NCBI RefSeq assembly: GCF_900258035.1
Contig: NZ_OGTP01000015.1
Location: 99,750-163,749, forward strand
Direction of reading: 5' to 3'
Origin: Caballeronia novacaledonica
GTDB lineage: Bacteria > Pseudomonadota > Gammaproteobacteria > Burkholderiales > Burkholderiaceae
Length of the DNA: 64,000 nucleotides
The position numbers were made by a program, and so were the translations under genes. Under the pieces are notes generated by a model. That model was given only the letters and a program-made list of their open reading frames with translations, was not told the origin of the DNA and did no database searches. This document shows, piece after piece, positions 35,292 through 46,870 of the stretch. The first letter of the stretch is position 1, and each line of letters begins with the position of its first letter.

Positions 35292-36440
35292 TTAGAGAGA
35301 CTCCGTCAGCATGCGTCGATAATCGTCGGCGCTCGCCTCGCGCGGATTCGTCTTGTGGCAATGATCGGCGAGCGCGCCCTTCACCACCTTGTCGAACATG
35401 CTTTCGTCGACGCCCATCTGCGAAAGACGCGTCGGCAAGCCGAGGCGCGCGGTCATGTCGTGTACGGCCTGCGCGACGTCGGCACTCTCCGCGAGATTCA
35501 TCACGCGGCGCATGCGTTCGAAGCGCCGCTCGGCGACGACCGTCGGCGCGCGCTCGTTGAAGCGCAGCACCGCCGGCAACACCACCGCGTTCAGCGTGCC
35601 GTGATGCAACGACGTGCGCCCGTTCACCGCGAGCCCGCCCAACGGATGCGACAGCGAATGCACGCAGCCCAGGCCCTTTTGAAACGCCATCGCGCCCTGC
35701 ATCGACGCGGACATCATGTTCAGGCGCGCGTCGCGGTCCTGGCCGTCGTGCGTCGCGCGCTCGATGTTCGCCCACGCGCGTTCGAGTCCGTCGAGCGCGA
35801 TGCCGTCGGCGGGCGGATTGAACGCGGGCGCGAGAAACGTTTCGATGCAATGCGCGATCGCGTCCATGCCCGTCGCGGCCGTGAGCGACGGCGGCAGGCC
35901 AAGGGTCAGCGACGGATCGCAGATCGCGGACTTCGGCAGCAGATGCCACGAATGGAAGCCGAGCTTGCGCCCGTCTTCGAGGATGATGATCGCGCCGCGC
36001 GCCACTTCGCTGCCCGTGCCCGACGTGGTCGGCACCGCAATCAGCGGCGCGGAACGCTCGGTGATCTTGCCGCTGCCGCCTTCGATCGTGGCGAAGCTCG
36101 TCAGCGGCGCGTCGTGCGTCGCCGCGATCGCGACGCCCTTCGCCAGATCGATCGACGAGCCGCCGCCCACCGCGATCAGGCCGTCGCACGCTTCGCGACG
36201 GTATTGCTCCGCGGCGCGCATGACCATTGCCTCGGTCGGATTCGACGGCGTGTCGTCGAACACCGGCAGCGCGCCGAGCTTCGCGCTTTCGATCACGCGA
36301 TCCGCGAGGCCCGCCGCCGCGACGCCTTTGTCGGTGATGACGAGCGGACGCTTGATACCGATGCGCGCGCATTCGCTTTCCAGCGTCTGAAGCGCGTCGT
36401 AGCCGAGATGGATATGGGTCAGATAAAAGATGAAGGCCAT
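35292..36440 (-). CDS. Iron-containing alcohol dehydrogenase
   Basis: This 382-residue group III dehydrogenase has the NAD-binding GGGSSIDLAKGVAI, the family pattern PTTSGTGSEV and metal ligands in GMDAIAHCIE and HSLSHPLGG. It oxidises an alcohol or hydroxy acid to the carbonyl compound in the cytosol; a 4-hydroxybutyrate-like substrate is one possibility. It is the first gene of the leftward operon with a thioesterase and a Liv-type transporter, which suggests uptake and breakdown of one compound. Confidence 0.9.
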   Translation of the reverse strand: MAFIFYLTHIHLGYDALQTLESECARIGIKRPLVITDKGVAAAGLADRVIESAKLGALPVFDDTPSNPTEAMVMRAAEQYRREACDGLIAVGGGSSIDLAKGVAIAATHDAPLTSFATIEGGSGKITERSAPLIAVPTTSGTGSEVARGAIIILEDGRKLGFHSWHLLPKSAICDPSLTLGLPPSLTAATGMDAIAHCIETFLAPAFNPPADGIALDGLERAWANIERATHDGQDRDARLNMMSASMQGAMAFQKGLGCVHSLSHPLGGLAVNGRTSLHHGTLNAVVLPAVLRFNERAPTVVAERRFERMRRVMNLAESADVAQAVHDMTARLGLPTRLSQMGVDESMFDKVVKGALADHCHKTNPREASADDYRRMLTESL

Positions 36441-36505
36441 GGCGCGGGAACCTGTGAGGAATGTGCGGGCATGTTGGATCGCTGCGACGCGCGTGTCAAT
36501 CGGGG

Positions 36506-37561
36506 TTAGGTCGACGCGGCCAGCGCGCGCACGTCATCGGCGAAGCGCTCGACGGTTTCCCGCTGCGTATCCCACGCGCACATCAGACGGCAGCCGCCGG
36601 AGCCGATGAACTGGTAGAAACGCCAGCCCTTCGCACGCAGCGCCGCGGCGACGTGCGGCGGCAGTTCCGCGAACACCGCATTCGATTCGGGCTTGAAAAG
36701 CAGGCTCACGCCGGGAATGTCGGCGAGGCGCTCGGCCATCCGTTGCGCCATCGCGTTCGCGTGACGCGCGTTGCGCAGCCACACGTCGTCGTCGAGCAGG
36801 CCGAGCCACGGCGCGGAGATGAAGCGCATCTTCGAGGCGAGCTGGCCCGCCTGCTTGAGCCGATACGCGAAATCGGCGGCGAGCGCCTTGTCGAAGAACA
36901 CGACCGCCTCGCCTACCGGCAGGCCGTTCTTCGTGCCGCCGAAGCACAGCACGTCGACGCCCGCGCGCCACGTGATCTCCGACGGATGCACATCGAGCGT
37001 CGCGACGGCGTTGGCGAAACGCGCGCCGTCCATGTGCACTTTCAGATGACGGCGCTTGGCGATCGCGGCGATGGCGCGGATTTCCGCGACCGTGTACACG
37101 GTGCCGACTTCCGTCGCCTGCGTGAGCGACACGACCTTCGGCTTCGGATAGTGGATGTCCGCGCGTTTCGTGACGAGTTCCTCGATCGCGTCGGGCGTGA
37201 GCTTGCCGTTCTCGCCGCGCGCGGTGAGCAGCTTCGAGCCGCCCGAGAAGAATTCGGGGCCGCCGCATTCATCGGTTTCGATATGCGCGAGTTCGTGGCA
37301 GATCACCGAATGATACGACTGACACAACGAAGCGAGCGCGAGCGAATTCGCCGCGGTGCCGTTGAAGACGAAGAAGACTTCGCAATCGGTCTGGAAGAGA
37401 TCGCGGATGCGGTCGCAGACTTGCGCCGTCCAGGAATCGTCGCCGTAAGCGGGCTCGTGGCCGCTCGTGTTGGAGTTGATGAGCGCTTGCAGCGCTTCGG
37501 GGCAGATGCCTGCGTAATTGTCGGAGGCGAAGTGTTGGATCGGGTCCGTGGGCGCTGTCAT
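36506..37561 (-). CDS. ltaE: Low-specificity L-threonine aldolase
   Basis: This 351-residue fold-type I PLP enzyme cleaves L-threonine or L-allo-threonine to glycine and acetaldehyde. The PLP lysine is in CFGGTKNGLPVGEAVV, and HMDGARFANAVATL and SDNYAGICPEAL are family signatures. Its length fits the family. It stands alone between the alcohol dehydrogenase operon and a small secreted protein gene. Confidence 0.9.
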   Translation of the reverse strand: MTAPTDPIQHFASDNYAGICPEALQALINSNTSGHEPAYGDDSWTAQVCDRIRDLFQTDCEVFFVFNGTAANSLALASLCQSYHSVICHELAHIETDECGGPEFFSGGSKLLTARGENGKLTPDAIEELVTKRADIHYPKPKVVSLTQATEVGTVYTVAEIRAIAAIAKRRHLKVHMDGARFANAVATLDVHPSEITWRAGVDVLCFGGTKNGLPVGEAVVFFDKALAADFAYRLKQAGQLASKMRFISAPWLGLLDDDVWLRNARHANAMAQRMAERLADIPGVSLLFKPESNAVFAELPPHVAAALRAKGWRFYQFIGSGGCRLMCAWDTQRETVERFADDVRALAAST

Positions 37562-37644
37562 GGGATCGCTGTGATGGCCTTTTTTGAACGAGGCGCGCGG
37601 ACGAATAGCGTCGCGCGGCCGGCGATCCGGCCATTCTAGCGGCT

Positions 37645-37674
37645 CGGATCGGCGCGCGCCGTGGCGCCGATCCG
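37645..37674. other. Perfect GC-rich hairpin
   Basis: An 11-bp perfect stem CGGATCGGCGC/GCGCCGATCCG encloses an 8-nt loop, between the small secreted protein gene and ltaE. No U-tract follows on either strand, so terminator function is uncertain. Confidence 0.45.
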
Positions 37675-37682
37675 GGCGATGC

Positions 37683-37919
37683 TTACTTGGCGTCCGATCC
37701 GCTCGCCGCGTTCGCTTGTTGTGCCTTCTTGTCCTTCTTGCTGGCTTCGTGATGGCCGACCGCGCAGCCGCCCACCGCGCCCGCCGTGCCGTGCTTGCCC
37801 GCGACGTGCCCCGTCACGCCGCCGACCGCCGCGCCTTCGACGCAGCCCTTCGCCTGCGCCGCGCCCGTCGTGGCGAGCATGGCGGACGTCAGCGCGATCA
37901 ATACGATTTTGCGACTCAC
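37683..37919 (-). CDS. Small exported glycine-rich protein, 78 aa
   Basis: This short protein has a signal peptide (KIVLIALTSAMLATTGAAQA) and a mature part rich in glycine, histidine and lysine. The pattern GAAVGGVTGHVAGKHGTAGA resembles a glycine zipper, and there are two cysteines. The GTG at 37919 follows GGGAG at 7-nt spacing, which fixes the start. I do not recognise a function; a periplasmic or outer-membrane location is likely. Confidence 0.75.
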   Translation of the reverse strand: MSRKIVLIALTSAMLATTGAAQAKGCVEGAAVGGVTGHVAGKHGTAGAVGGCAVGHHEASKKDKKAQQANAASGSDAK

Positions 37920-37980
37920 GACGCTTCTCCCTTTGTTGTTGAACGTGATGGGAGCGTTGCACGCGATGTGCCTGACAGGC

Positions 37981-38019
37981 TGAAAGAAAAACGGCCCGAT
38001 CCGTGAGGACCGAGCCGTT
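37981..38019 (-). terminator. Rho-independent terminator of alaS
   Basis: Read leftward after the alaS stop, a 13-bp imperfect stem (AACGGCTCGGTCC with GGATCGGGCCGTT) is followed by TTTTCTTT. Its position directly downstream of alaS fits termination. Confidence 0.8.
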
Positions 38020-38041
38020 ATCTGGCAGACCAAGAAGCGGA

Positions 38042-40666
38042 TCAGAGCTGCTGCTGAACCCAGCCCGTCACGCCCGCGAGCGCGGCCGGCAGGTTGGCCG
38101 GCTCCGTGCCGCCCGCCTGCGCCATGTCCGGGCGGCCGCCGCCCTTGCCGCCGACTTGCTGCGCGACGAAGTTGACGAGTTCGCCCGCCTTCACTTTCTT
38201 CGACGCATCCGGCGTCACGCCCGCGATCAGGCTGACCTTTCCGCCTTCGACCGATGCGAGCACGATCGCCGCGCTCTTGAGCTTGTCCTTGAGCTTGTCG
38301 ACGGTTTCGCGCAGCGTCTTCACGTCCGCGCCTTCGAGTTGTGCGGCGAGCACGTGCACGCCGGACACATCGACGGCCTGCGACACGAGTTCATCGCCCT
38401 GGCTTGCCGCGAGCTTCGACTTCAATGCGCCGAGTTCCTTCTCCAGCGACTTCACATGCTCCTGAACCTGCGCGATACGCTGCGTGAGTTCGGACGGCTG
38501 CGCCTTCAAAACGCCCGCCGCCGCGTTGATGCGGGAATCGAGCTCCTGCACGTAACGCACGGCGTTGTCGCCGGTGATGGCTTCGACGCGGCGAATGCCC
38601 GCCGCGACGCCGCCTTCCATCACGATCTTGAAGAAGCCGATGTCGCCGGTGCGCTGCACGTGCGTGCCGCCGCAGAGTTCGCGCGAGAAGCCCAGATCGA
38701 GCACGCGGACCGTGTCGCCGTATTTTTCGCCGAAGAGCGCCATTGCGCCGCCCTTCACGGCGTCGTCGTAGGGCATCACGCGCACGACGCCCGGCGCATT
38801 CGCGATGATTTCGTTATTCACGATCTGCTCGACGCGGCGGATTTCTTCGTCCGACATCGGCGCGTTGTGCGCGAAGTCGAAGCGCGTCTTGTCGGCATCG
38901 ACGAGCGAGCCTTTCTGCTGCACGTGGCCGCCGAGCACTTCGCGCAGCGCCTTGTGCATCAGGTGCGTGGCCGAGTGGTTGCGCGCGGTGCGGGCGCGGC
39001 GTACCGCGTCGATTTCGGCCTTCACGACGTCGCCGACCTTGAGCGTGCCCTGCTCGACCGTGCCGTGATGACCGACGACGTCGGCCTGCACCTTCAACGT
39101 ATCCGCGACGGCGAAGCGCACGTTCGCGTTCGCGAGCACGCCCTGATCGCCGACCTGACCGCCCGATTTTGCGTAGAACGGCGTGTGATCGAGCACGACG
39201 ACCGCTTGTTGTCCCGCTTGCGCTTGCTGAACCGACGCGCCTTCGACATACAGCGCGAGAATTTTCGCGTCGTCGAAGATTTCCTTTTCGTAGCCGTGGA
39301 ACGTGGACTTCGCGCCCGAGTACTCGAGGCCCGCCGCCAGCTTGAACTTGCCCGCCGCGCGCGCCTGGTCGCGCTGACGCGCCATCGCGTCGTCGAACGC
39401 GGGTTCGTCGACGGTCACGCCGCGTTCGCGGCACACGTCCGCCGTGAGGTCGAGCGGGAAGCCGTAGGTGTCGTGCAGCTTGAACGCGAGTTCGCCGTCC
39501 AGTGTCTTGACGCCCTTCTTTTCCAGATCGGCGAGTTCGCCTTCCAGAATCGACATGCCGTGCTCGATGGTCTCGAAGAAGCGCTCTTCTTCCTGACGCA
39601 GGACGTCGGTCACGCGTTGCTGCGCGTCCGCGAGTTCCGGGTACGCCGCGCCCATTTCCGCGACGAGATCGGCCACGAGCTTGTGGAAGAACGCGCCCTT
39701 CTTGCCGAGCTTGTAGCCGTGACGGATCGCGCGGCGCACGATACGGCGCAGCACGTAGCCGCGGCCTTCGTTGCCGGGAATCACGCCATCGACGATCAGG
39801 AACGAGCACGCGCGGATGTGGTCCGCGATCACCTTCAGCGAGTTGTTTTCCAGATCCGGCGTGTTCGTTTCACGCGCGGCGGCCTTGATGAGGTTCTGGA
39901 ACAGATCGATTTCGTAGTTGCTGTGCACGTGCTGCAGCACGGCGGCGAGGCGTTCGAGGCCCATGCCCGTGTCGACGCACTGCTTGGGCAGCGGCGTCAT
40001 GTTGCCCTGCGCGTCGCGGTTGAACTGCATGAACACGAGATTCCAGATCTCGATGAAGCGGTCGCCGTCTTCTTCCGGCGATCCCGGCGGGCCGCCCCAG
40101 ATTTCCGGGCCGTGGTCGTAGAACACTTCGGAGCACGGACCGCACGGGCCGGTGTCGGCCATCTGCCAGAAGTTGTCCGACGCGTAACGCGCGCCCTTGT
40201 TGTCGCCGATGCGGATGATGCGCTCGACCGGCACGCCGATTTCCTTCGCCCAGATGTCGAAGGCTTCGTCGTCTTCCTGGTAGACGGTCACCGTGAGCTT
40301 TTCGGCGGGCAGGCTGTAGACCTTCGTCAGCAGTTCCCAGCAATAGTGGATGGCGTCGCGCTTGAAGTAATCGCCGAACGAGAAGTTGCCGAGCATCTCG
40401 AAGAACGTGTGATGCCGCGCGGTGTAGCCGACGTTCTCCAGATCGTTGTGCTTGCCGCCCGCGCGCACGCTGCGCTGCGCGGTGGTCGCGCGCGAGTACG
40501 GACGCGATTCGCTGCCCAGAAACACGTCCTTGAACTGGACCATGCCCGAGTTGGTGAAGAGCAACGTCGGGTCGTTGCCGGGCACGAGGCTCGACGAACG
40601 CACGATCGTATGGCCCTTCGATTCGAAAAACTTCAGGAATTTCTCGCGTATTTCGGCGGCTTTCAT
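38042..40666 (-). CDS. alaS: Alanyl-tRNA synthetase
   Basis: This 874-residue class II synthetase charges tRNA-Ala and edits mischarged Ser/Gly. The start [19 protein letters not shown] and [15 protein letters not shown] are the usual N-terminal motifs. [15 protein letters not shown] and [13 protein letters not shown] belong to the editing domain with its zinc ligands. The C-terminal DHHA1 domain ends in the [15 protein letters not shown] motif. Length and all domains are normal. It is divergent from a CoA-transferase gene. Confidence 0.97.
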   Translation of the reverse strand: MKAAEIREKFLKFFESKGHTIVRSSSLVPGNDPTLLFTNSGMVQFKDVFLGSESRPYSRATTAQRSVRAGGKHNDLENVGYTARHHTFFEMLGNFSFGDYFKRDAIHYCWELLTKVYSLPAEKLTVTVYQEDDEAFDIWAKEIGVPVERIIRIGDNKGARYASDNFWQMADTGPCGPCSEVFYDHGPEIWGGPPGSPEEDGDRFIEIWNLVFMQFNRDAQGNMTPLPKQCVDTGMGLERLAAVLQHVHSNYEIDLFQNLIKAAARETNTPDLENNSLKVIADHIRACSFLIVDGVIPGNEGRGYVLRRIVRRAIRHGYKLGKKGAFFHKLVADLVAEMGAAYPELADAQQRVTDVLRQEEERFFETIEHGMSILEGELADLEKKGVKTLDGELAFKLHDTYGFPLDLTADVCRERGVTVDEPAFDDAMARQRDQARAAGKFKLAAGLEYSGAKSTFHGYEKEIFDDAKILALYVEGASVQQAQAGQQAVVVLDHTPFYAKSGGQVGDQGVLANANVRFAVADTLKVQADVVGHHGTVEQGTLKVGDVVKAEIDAVRRARTARNHSATHLMHKALREVLGGHVQQKGSLVDADKTRFDFAHNAPMSDEEIRRVEQIVNNEIIANAPGVVRVMPYDDAVKGGAMALFGEKYGDTVRVLDLGFSRELCGGTHVQRTGDIGFFKIVMEGGVAAGIRRVEAITGDNAVRYVQELDSRINAAAGVLKAQPSELTQRIAQVQEHVKSLEKELGALKSKLAASQGDELVSQAVDVSGVHVLAAQLEGADVKTLRETVDKLKDKLKSAAIVLASVEGGKVSLIAGVTPDASKKVKAGELVNFVAQQVGGKGGGRPDMAQAGGTEPANLPAALAGVTGWVQQQL

Positions 40667-40867
40667 AGCGTACGGGGCGTGTCTTCGGTTCTTTGATGGC
40701 GCCCGCGGGCGGCTCTGTTCGAGCGCTGCCGGCGTGGCAAGGGTGATTGTCGATTATACGGGATTCGGCGGGTGCGGCCGCCCAACGGGCACCCCCGCTA
40801 TCGCGCGCGCGGCGGTTCTGTGCGACAGTCGCAATCCTGCAGACACGACGAAAGCGAGCGACATCGT

Positions 40868-42088
40868 ATGGGAGCCTTGAGCCATATCCGCGTGCTGGAC
40901 CTGACCCGCGTGCTGGCGGGACCGTGGTGCGCGCAGACCTTAGCCGACTTCGGCGCGGACGTCATCAAGATCGAGCGGCCCGAAACCGGCGACGACACGC
41001 GCCACTGGGGCCCGCCCTACCTGAAGACGCCCGAAGGCGACGACACGCACGAGGCCGCGTACTATCTCGCGGCGAACCGCAACAAGCGTTCGGTGACGGT
41101 CGATATCGCGACGCCCGAAGGCCAGCAAATCGTCCGCGAACTGGCCGCGCAAAGCGATGTCGTGCTGGAGAACTACAAGGCCGGGCAACTGAAGAAGTAC
41201 GGGCTCGACTACGAATCGCTGAAGGCCGTGAAGCCGGACATCGTCTATTGCTCGGTCACGGGCTTCGGACAAAGCGGGCCGTATGCGTCGCGCGCGGGCT
41301 ACGACTTCATCGTGCAGGGCATCGGCGGATTCATGAGCATCACCGGCGAGCGCGACGGCCAGCCCGGCGGCGGTCCGCAAAAAGCCGGCGTGGCGATCGC
41401 GGACCTGATGACTGGTATGTACGCGACCATCGGCGTGCTCACCGCGCTCGCGCACCGCGACCGCACGGGCGAGGGGCAATACATCGACATGGCGCTGCTG
41501 GACGTTCAAGTCGCGATGCTCGCCAACATGAACACGAACTTCCTCGCGAGCGGCAAGCCGCCGGTGCGCTGGGGCAACGCGCATCCGAACATCGTGCCGT
41601 ATCAGACCTTCCAGACGAGCGATGGCTGGATCATCGTCGCCGTGGGCAACGACGGGCAGTTCCGCAAGTTCGTCGAAGCCGGCGGACGTGCGGAACTGGC
41701 GGACGATCCGCGTTTCGCGGCGAATCCGTCACGCGTGCGCAACCGCGACATCCTCGTGCCGATTCTCGCGGACATGGTGCGCGGCAAGGGCAAGCACGAC
41801 TGGATCGCGCAACTCGAAGCCGCGGGCGTGCCGTGCGGTCCGATCAACGATCTCGGCGAAGTGTTCGAAGATCCGCAAGTGCTCGCGCGCAAGATGCAGA
41901 TCGATTTGCCGCATCCGACGGCCGGAACGGTGAAGCTCGTCGCGAGCCCGATCAAGATGAGCGCGACGCCGCCCGAAGCGCGCACGCATCCGCCGCTGCT
42001 GGGCGAACACACGACGAGCGTGCTCGCCGACGTGCTCGGCTACGACGAAGCGAAAATCGCGCAATTGCGGGCGTCGAAGGCCATCTGA
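40868..42088 (+). CDS. CaiB/BaiF-family CoA-transferase
   Basis: This 406-residue class III CoA-transferase begins with LSHIRVLDLTRVLAGPWCAQ. The catalytic aspartate is in GVAIADLMTGMYATI, and the family block SVTGFGQSGPYASRAGYD precedes it. It moves CoA between carboxylic acids; the substrate is not predictable. The ATG at 40868 gives the canonical family N-terminus. A small convergent lipoprotein gene follows 7 bp after its stop. Confidence 0.9.
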   Translation: MGALSHIRVLDLTRVLAGPWCAQTLADFGADVIKIERPETGDDTRHWGPPYLKTPEGDDTHEAAYYLAANRNKRSVTVDIATPEGQQIVRELAAQSDVVLENYKAGQLKKYGLDYESLKAVKPDIVYCSVTGFGQSGPYASRAGYDFIVQGIGGFMSITGERDGQPGGGPQKAGVAIADLMTGMYATIGVLTALAHRDRTGEGQYIDMALLDVQVAMLANMNTNFLASGKPPVRWGNAHPNIVPYQTFQTSDGWIIVAVGNDGQFRKFVEAGGRAELADDPRFAANPSRVRNRDILVPILADMVRGKGKHDWIAQLEAAGVPCGPINDLGEVFEDPQVLARKMQIDLPHPTAGTVKLVASPIKMSATPPEARTHPPLLGEHTTSVLADVLGYDEAKIAQLRASKAI

Positions 42089-42095
42089 GCGGACA

Positions 42096-42308
42096 TCAGC
42101 GAACGCCCGCGCCGATCAGACCGCCCGCCGCCGCGCCCGCGACGGTGCCGATCGGCCCGCCGGTGACGAGATAGCCGAGCGCGCCGCCCGCAGCCGCGCC
42201 GACTCCGGCGTGCGCCTGCTGGCGCGACACGTTTGCGCAAGCGGCGAGGCTCGATACGAGCGCGGCGGCGGCGGCGAACTTGAGCGTCGTGATGGCGATC
42301 TTCTTCAT
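42096..42308 (-). CDS. Glycine-zipper lipoprotein, OsmB-like
   Basis: This 70-residue lipoprotein has a signal peptide with lipobox LAAC. The mature part is a glycine zipper (GVGAAAGGALGYLVTGGPIG) typical of OsmB-like outer-membrane stress lipoproteins. AAGGAAG precedes the ATG at 42308. It converges with the CoA-transferase gene. Confidence 0.82.
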   Translation of the reverse strand: MKKIAITTLKFAAAAALVSSLAACANVSRQQAHAGVGAAAGGALGYLVTGGPIGTVAGAAAGGLIGAGVR

Positions 42309-42678
42309 GATGGGCTTCCTTGTGTTGTCGTTGTGATGTGTCGTGCTTTTCGCGCATGTCCGCGCCGTTCACGAAGGCGCGGCCGATGCAGGCGAGCCGA
42401 TCTTAAAATTGCGCGCACGCGCCTTTCAACGCGATTTACGTCCGGTTACGGGGGTTACGAAGGGCGTCGCCGGGCGTAAACCATGTAACGGAACTCGCGA
42501 AACCGCGCGACTGTGCGAATCGCGCGACGAACGCCGTCGCCGCCTGCCCCGGACGGTTGCGTAAGGTAGAATCGACTCAATATTCAAGGCATTCGTACGC
42601 GTTCCGGGCCGGTTGGCCAAGGAACGCTTCCCGAACCGTTTCACGCGCGCGAGCGCATCCGCTGGCACTCTCTTTCGC
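42309..42678. other. Divergent intergenic region upstream of glnS
   Basis: This 370-bp stretch separates the OsmB-like gene from glnS. A TAGAAT at 42567-42572 is a candidate glnS -10, with no convincing -35. No gene, repeat or RNA was recognised. Confidence 0.45.
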
Positions 42679-44388
<1,710 letters not shown>

Positions 44389-44403
44389 TATCGACGTAAC
44401 GGG

Positions 44404-44427
44404 CGCGCCGCGCAGCCACGCGGCGCG
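44404..44427 (+). terminator. GC-rich hairpin after glnS
   Basis: A perfect 9-bp stem CGCGCCGCG/CGCGGCGCG with a 6-nt loop lies 16 bp after the glnS stop. Only TTC follows, so it is a weak terminator at best. Confidence 0.45.
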
Positions 44428-44477
44428 TTCGACGAATCTCGCCGGACTCTTCGCACGCCGCTCCCAACGAGGACATC

Positions 44478-45452
44478 ATGAAGCTGCCGCATTGCTTCGC
44501 GCCGCACCCCATATGGGCGCAACGACGTGCCGCCCTCGCCTTCCTGCTCGTGCTCGCGTCCGCCGGCGCGCATGGCGCCACCGCTGCCGGACTCACGGCG
44601 GCGCAGGCCGCCGTCGATCAGATGCCGCCTTCCGCGACGCTGCGCAAGATCGTGGAGAACGGCGCGATCGTGCTGGGCACGCGCGAGTCGTCGGTGCCGT
44701 TCTCGTACACGGTGAAGCAGCAGCCGGTCGGCTACTCGTACGACATCGCGCTGAAGGTCGTCGACGAGATCAAGAAGCGCCTCAACATGCCGAATCTCGC
44801 GGTGAAGAACGTGCAGGTCACGTCGGCGAACCGCATCTCGTATGTCGTGAACAATCAGGTCGATCTGGAATGCGGCTCGACCGCGCATGTGGCCGAGCGC
44901 GATCCGCTCGTCGCGTTCTCGAACAGTTTTTTCCAGTACGGCATCCGGATGGCGGTGAAGAAGAAGTCGGGCATCCGCGACTACGCCGACCTCGCGAACA
45001 AGACCGTGGCGACCACGGCGGGTACATCGGACGAGCGCATGTTGCGGCAGATGAGCATCGACCAGAAGCTGAATCTGCGCATCATCAGCGCGCGCGATCA
45101 TGCGGAAGCGTTCGCCGCGCTGAAGTCGGATCGCGCGGTGGCGTTCGTCATGGACGACCCGCTGCTCTACGGCAAGATCGCCCAGGAAGGCGCGGCGCGC
45201 AGCGACTACATGGTGACGGGCGCATCGCTTGCGAACGAGGCGTACGGCTGCATGATGAGAAAGGGCGACCCGGTGTTCAAGCGTATCGTGGATGACGTGA
45301 TCGCCAACATGCAGCGCTCGGGCGAAGCCACGAAGCTCTACGACACCTGGTTCATGCGCCCGATTCCGCCGGACGGCATGAATTTGCAATTTCCGATGTC
45401 GCCGGAAATGAAGGCGCTCTTCGCCAATCCGAACGACCGCACGGTCGATTGA
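44478..45452 (+). CDS. Amino-acid ABC transporter binding protein, glutamate/aspartate type (orphan)
   Basis: This 324-residue exported protein has a signal peptide ending near ASAGAHGATAAG and a family 3 solute-binding domain. NGAIVLGTRESSVPFSYTV, DLECGSTAHVAERD and VATTAGTSDERML match GltI-type glutamate/aspartate binding proteins. No permease or ATPase genes are adjacent, so it must work with a transporter encoded elsewhere or act as a sensor ligand carrier. GAGGA precedes the ATG at 44478. Repeat element B begins about 45 bp after its stop. Confidence 0.88.
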   Translation: MKLPHCFAPHPIWAQRRAALAFLLVLASAGAHGATAAGLTAAQAAVDQMPPSATLRKIVENGAIVLGTRESSVPFSYTVKQQPVGYSYDIALKVVDEIKKRLNMPNLAVKNVQVTSANRISYVVNNQVDLECGSTAHVAERDPLVAFSNSFFQYGIRMAVKKKSGIRDYADLANKTVATTAGTSDERMLRQMSIDQKLNLRIISARDHAEAFAALKSDRAVAFVMDDPLLYGKIAQEGAARSDYMVTGASLANEAYGCMMRKGDPVFKRIVDDVIANMQRSGEATKLYDTWFMRPIPPDGMNLQFPMSPEMKALFANPNDRTVD

Positions 45453-45496
45453 GGTGGGGTTTTGCTGGAGCCCGTATTCGCGACTGAGTTGGGTTT

Positions 45497-46392
45497 TCGC
45501 CGGATCCCGATTTGTTATTGGTTTATTAGTGTTGCCCCTGTGCGGGGCGGCGGTCACCTTCTTTGCTGCTGCAAAGAAAGTAAGCAGCTTTCGCCATCCT
45601 AAGTGCTTCATGCCGGCCGCGGCACAGGCGATTGGCTGATGGCCCCCGGAGTTTTGATGCTTTTGCCGGATCCCGTATTCGCGTCGGTCTATTAGCACTG
45701 CCCCTGTGCGGGGCGGCAGTCACTTTCTTTGCTGCTGCAAAGAAAGTAACCAAAGAAACAGCTATCCCCATCCAAAGTGCTTCATACCGGCCGCGGCACA
45801 GGCGATTGACCTAATGGCCCCCAGAGTAGCGAGTGCCCTCATAGGCCTCGCGCGGCTTGGCTCGCGCACGGTCCGCCATCACTCGCCACATAACGAACTG
45901 GTTCAGCACCAATAACTCCAGCCCGCTTCGCGGCCGACCGGTCGATCGGGTCAGCGCAGACCCTCTCGCTAACGCCGCCATCTCACCGCATTTGTGTTTC
46001 GTTGGTTTCCCTTGCATACCCGACGGCAGCGCGAAGCGCTGTGCCGAAGCTATTTCGTGCTGAACCAGCGCCCTAAAACATGTGGTGCGGCAGACCGTGC
46101 GCGAGCCAAGCCCGGTGATTGTTGTGAGGGCACTCTTTAGGCGAGTGCCATCTTGGAGGAGAAAATTGGCCAACGTGCGTGTGACCGCGGGCCTCAAAAG
46201 CTGCTTTCTTTGGTTACTTTCTTTGCAGCAGCAAAGAAAGTGACTGCCGCCCCGCACAGGGGCAACACTAATAAACCAATAACAAATCGGGATCCGGCGA
46301 AAAAGCCCGATGAACCTTTCGTCAGGAGCAAAACATAACTGCCGCCCCGCACAAGGGGAACGCTAATAGACCAATAACAAAACGGGATCCAG
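45497..46392. repeat. Composite repeat element B
   Basis: This second copy fills the gap between the binding-protein gene and the convergent Nudix gene. Two rightward hairpin units lie at 45501-45589 and 45667-45762, each followed by the module with GCCGGCCGCGGCACAGGCGA. The core follows, then a right flank with AATTGGCCAACGTGCGTGTG. Two leftward units end it, at 46199-46293 and 46320-46390 (degenerate). Small open frames inside it are artefacts of the conserved DNA unless shown otherwise. Confidence 0.9.
45854..46112. repeat. Core of element B, bounded by 20-bp inverted repeats
   Basis: The 259-bp core begins at GGCTTGGCTCGCGCACGGTC (45854-45873) and ends at its exact reverse complement (46093-46112). 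The marker TGGTTTCCCTTGCATACC lies at 46003-46020, the opposite orientation to element A and the same as element C. Confidence 0.88.
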
Positions 46393-46401
46393 CGAAAAAC
46401 C

Positions 46402-46851
46402 TCAAAGCATCTCATGCAACTCAACGAGCGATAACGTCGTCTGAAACAAACGCGCGAGACTGCGGCTCGCAAATTTGTCGACGTCCGCCGGACTGACCCA
46501 GCGGTAAGCGTCCATTTCGGGAATCATGGTGCCGTCGCTGTAGCGCGGAAAATACGATTCGCACACGCAGTTTTCGAGCTGCACGTCGTCCTCGCTCACG
46601 CGCACCGCGAAGAGATGCAGATCCTTGTCACGTCGATAGACGAAGCGCCCGAGATCCTTCAGCCGCTCGGCGGGCAGCACGATGCCCGTCTCCTCGACGA
46701 GCTCGCGCAACGCCGCCTCGCGCGGCCCCTCGCCAGGGTCGGCGGCGCCCTTGGGCACGTCCCAGTGCGTGGTCTCGGTCGCGTGGCACAGCAGCACGTC
46801 GCCCTGCCCGTTCAGGATGACCACGCCGCACGATACGGCGCGCGCGGTCAT
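46402..46851 (-). CDS. Nudix hydrolase
   Basis: This 149-residue cytosolic protein carries a full Nudix box ([20 protein letters not shown], continuing TGI), with the REUXEEXGU metal-binding helix intact. It follows [18 protein letters not shown], and WDVPKG precedes the box. It hydrolyses a nucleoside diphosphate linked to another moiety, perhaps a dinucleoside polyphosphate. It is 19 bp downstream of the surface-antigen-like gene and ends against repeat element B. Confidence 0.9.
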   Translation of the reverse strand: MTARAVSCGVVILNGQGDVLLCHATETTHWDVPKGAADPGEGPREAALRELVEETGIVLPAERLKDLGRFVYRRDKDLHLFAVRVSEDDVQLENCVCESYFPRYSDGTMIPEMDAYRWVSPADVDKFASRSLARLFQTTLSLVELHEML

Positions 46852-46870
46852 CGACGGCCTGCTCCGCTCA

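Noticed and set aside
45526..45771. Small frames with GAAVTFFAAAKKV-like products in the repeats
   Set aside because: They arise on both strands from the hairpin unit itself and differ between copies in start, end and frame. This indicates conserved DNA rather than proteins.
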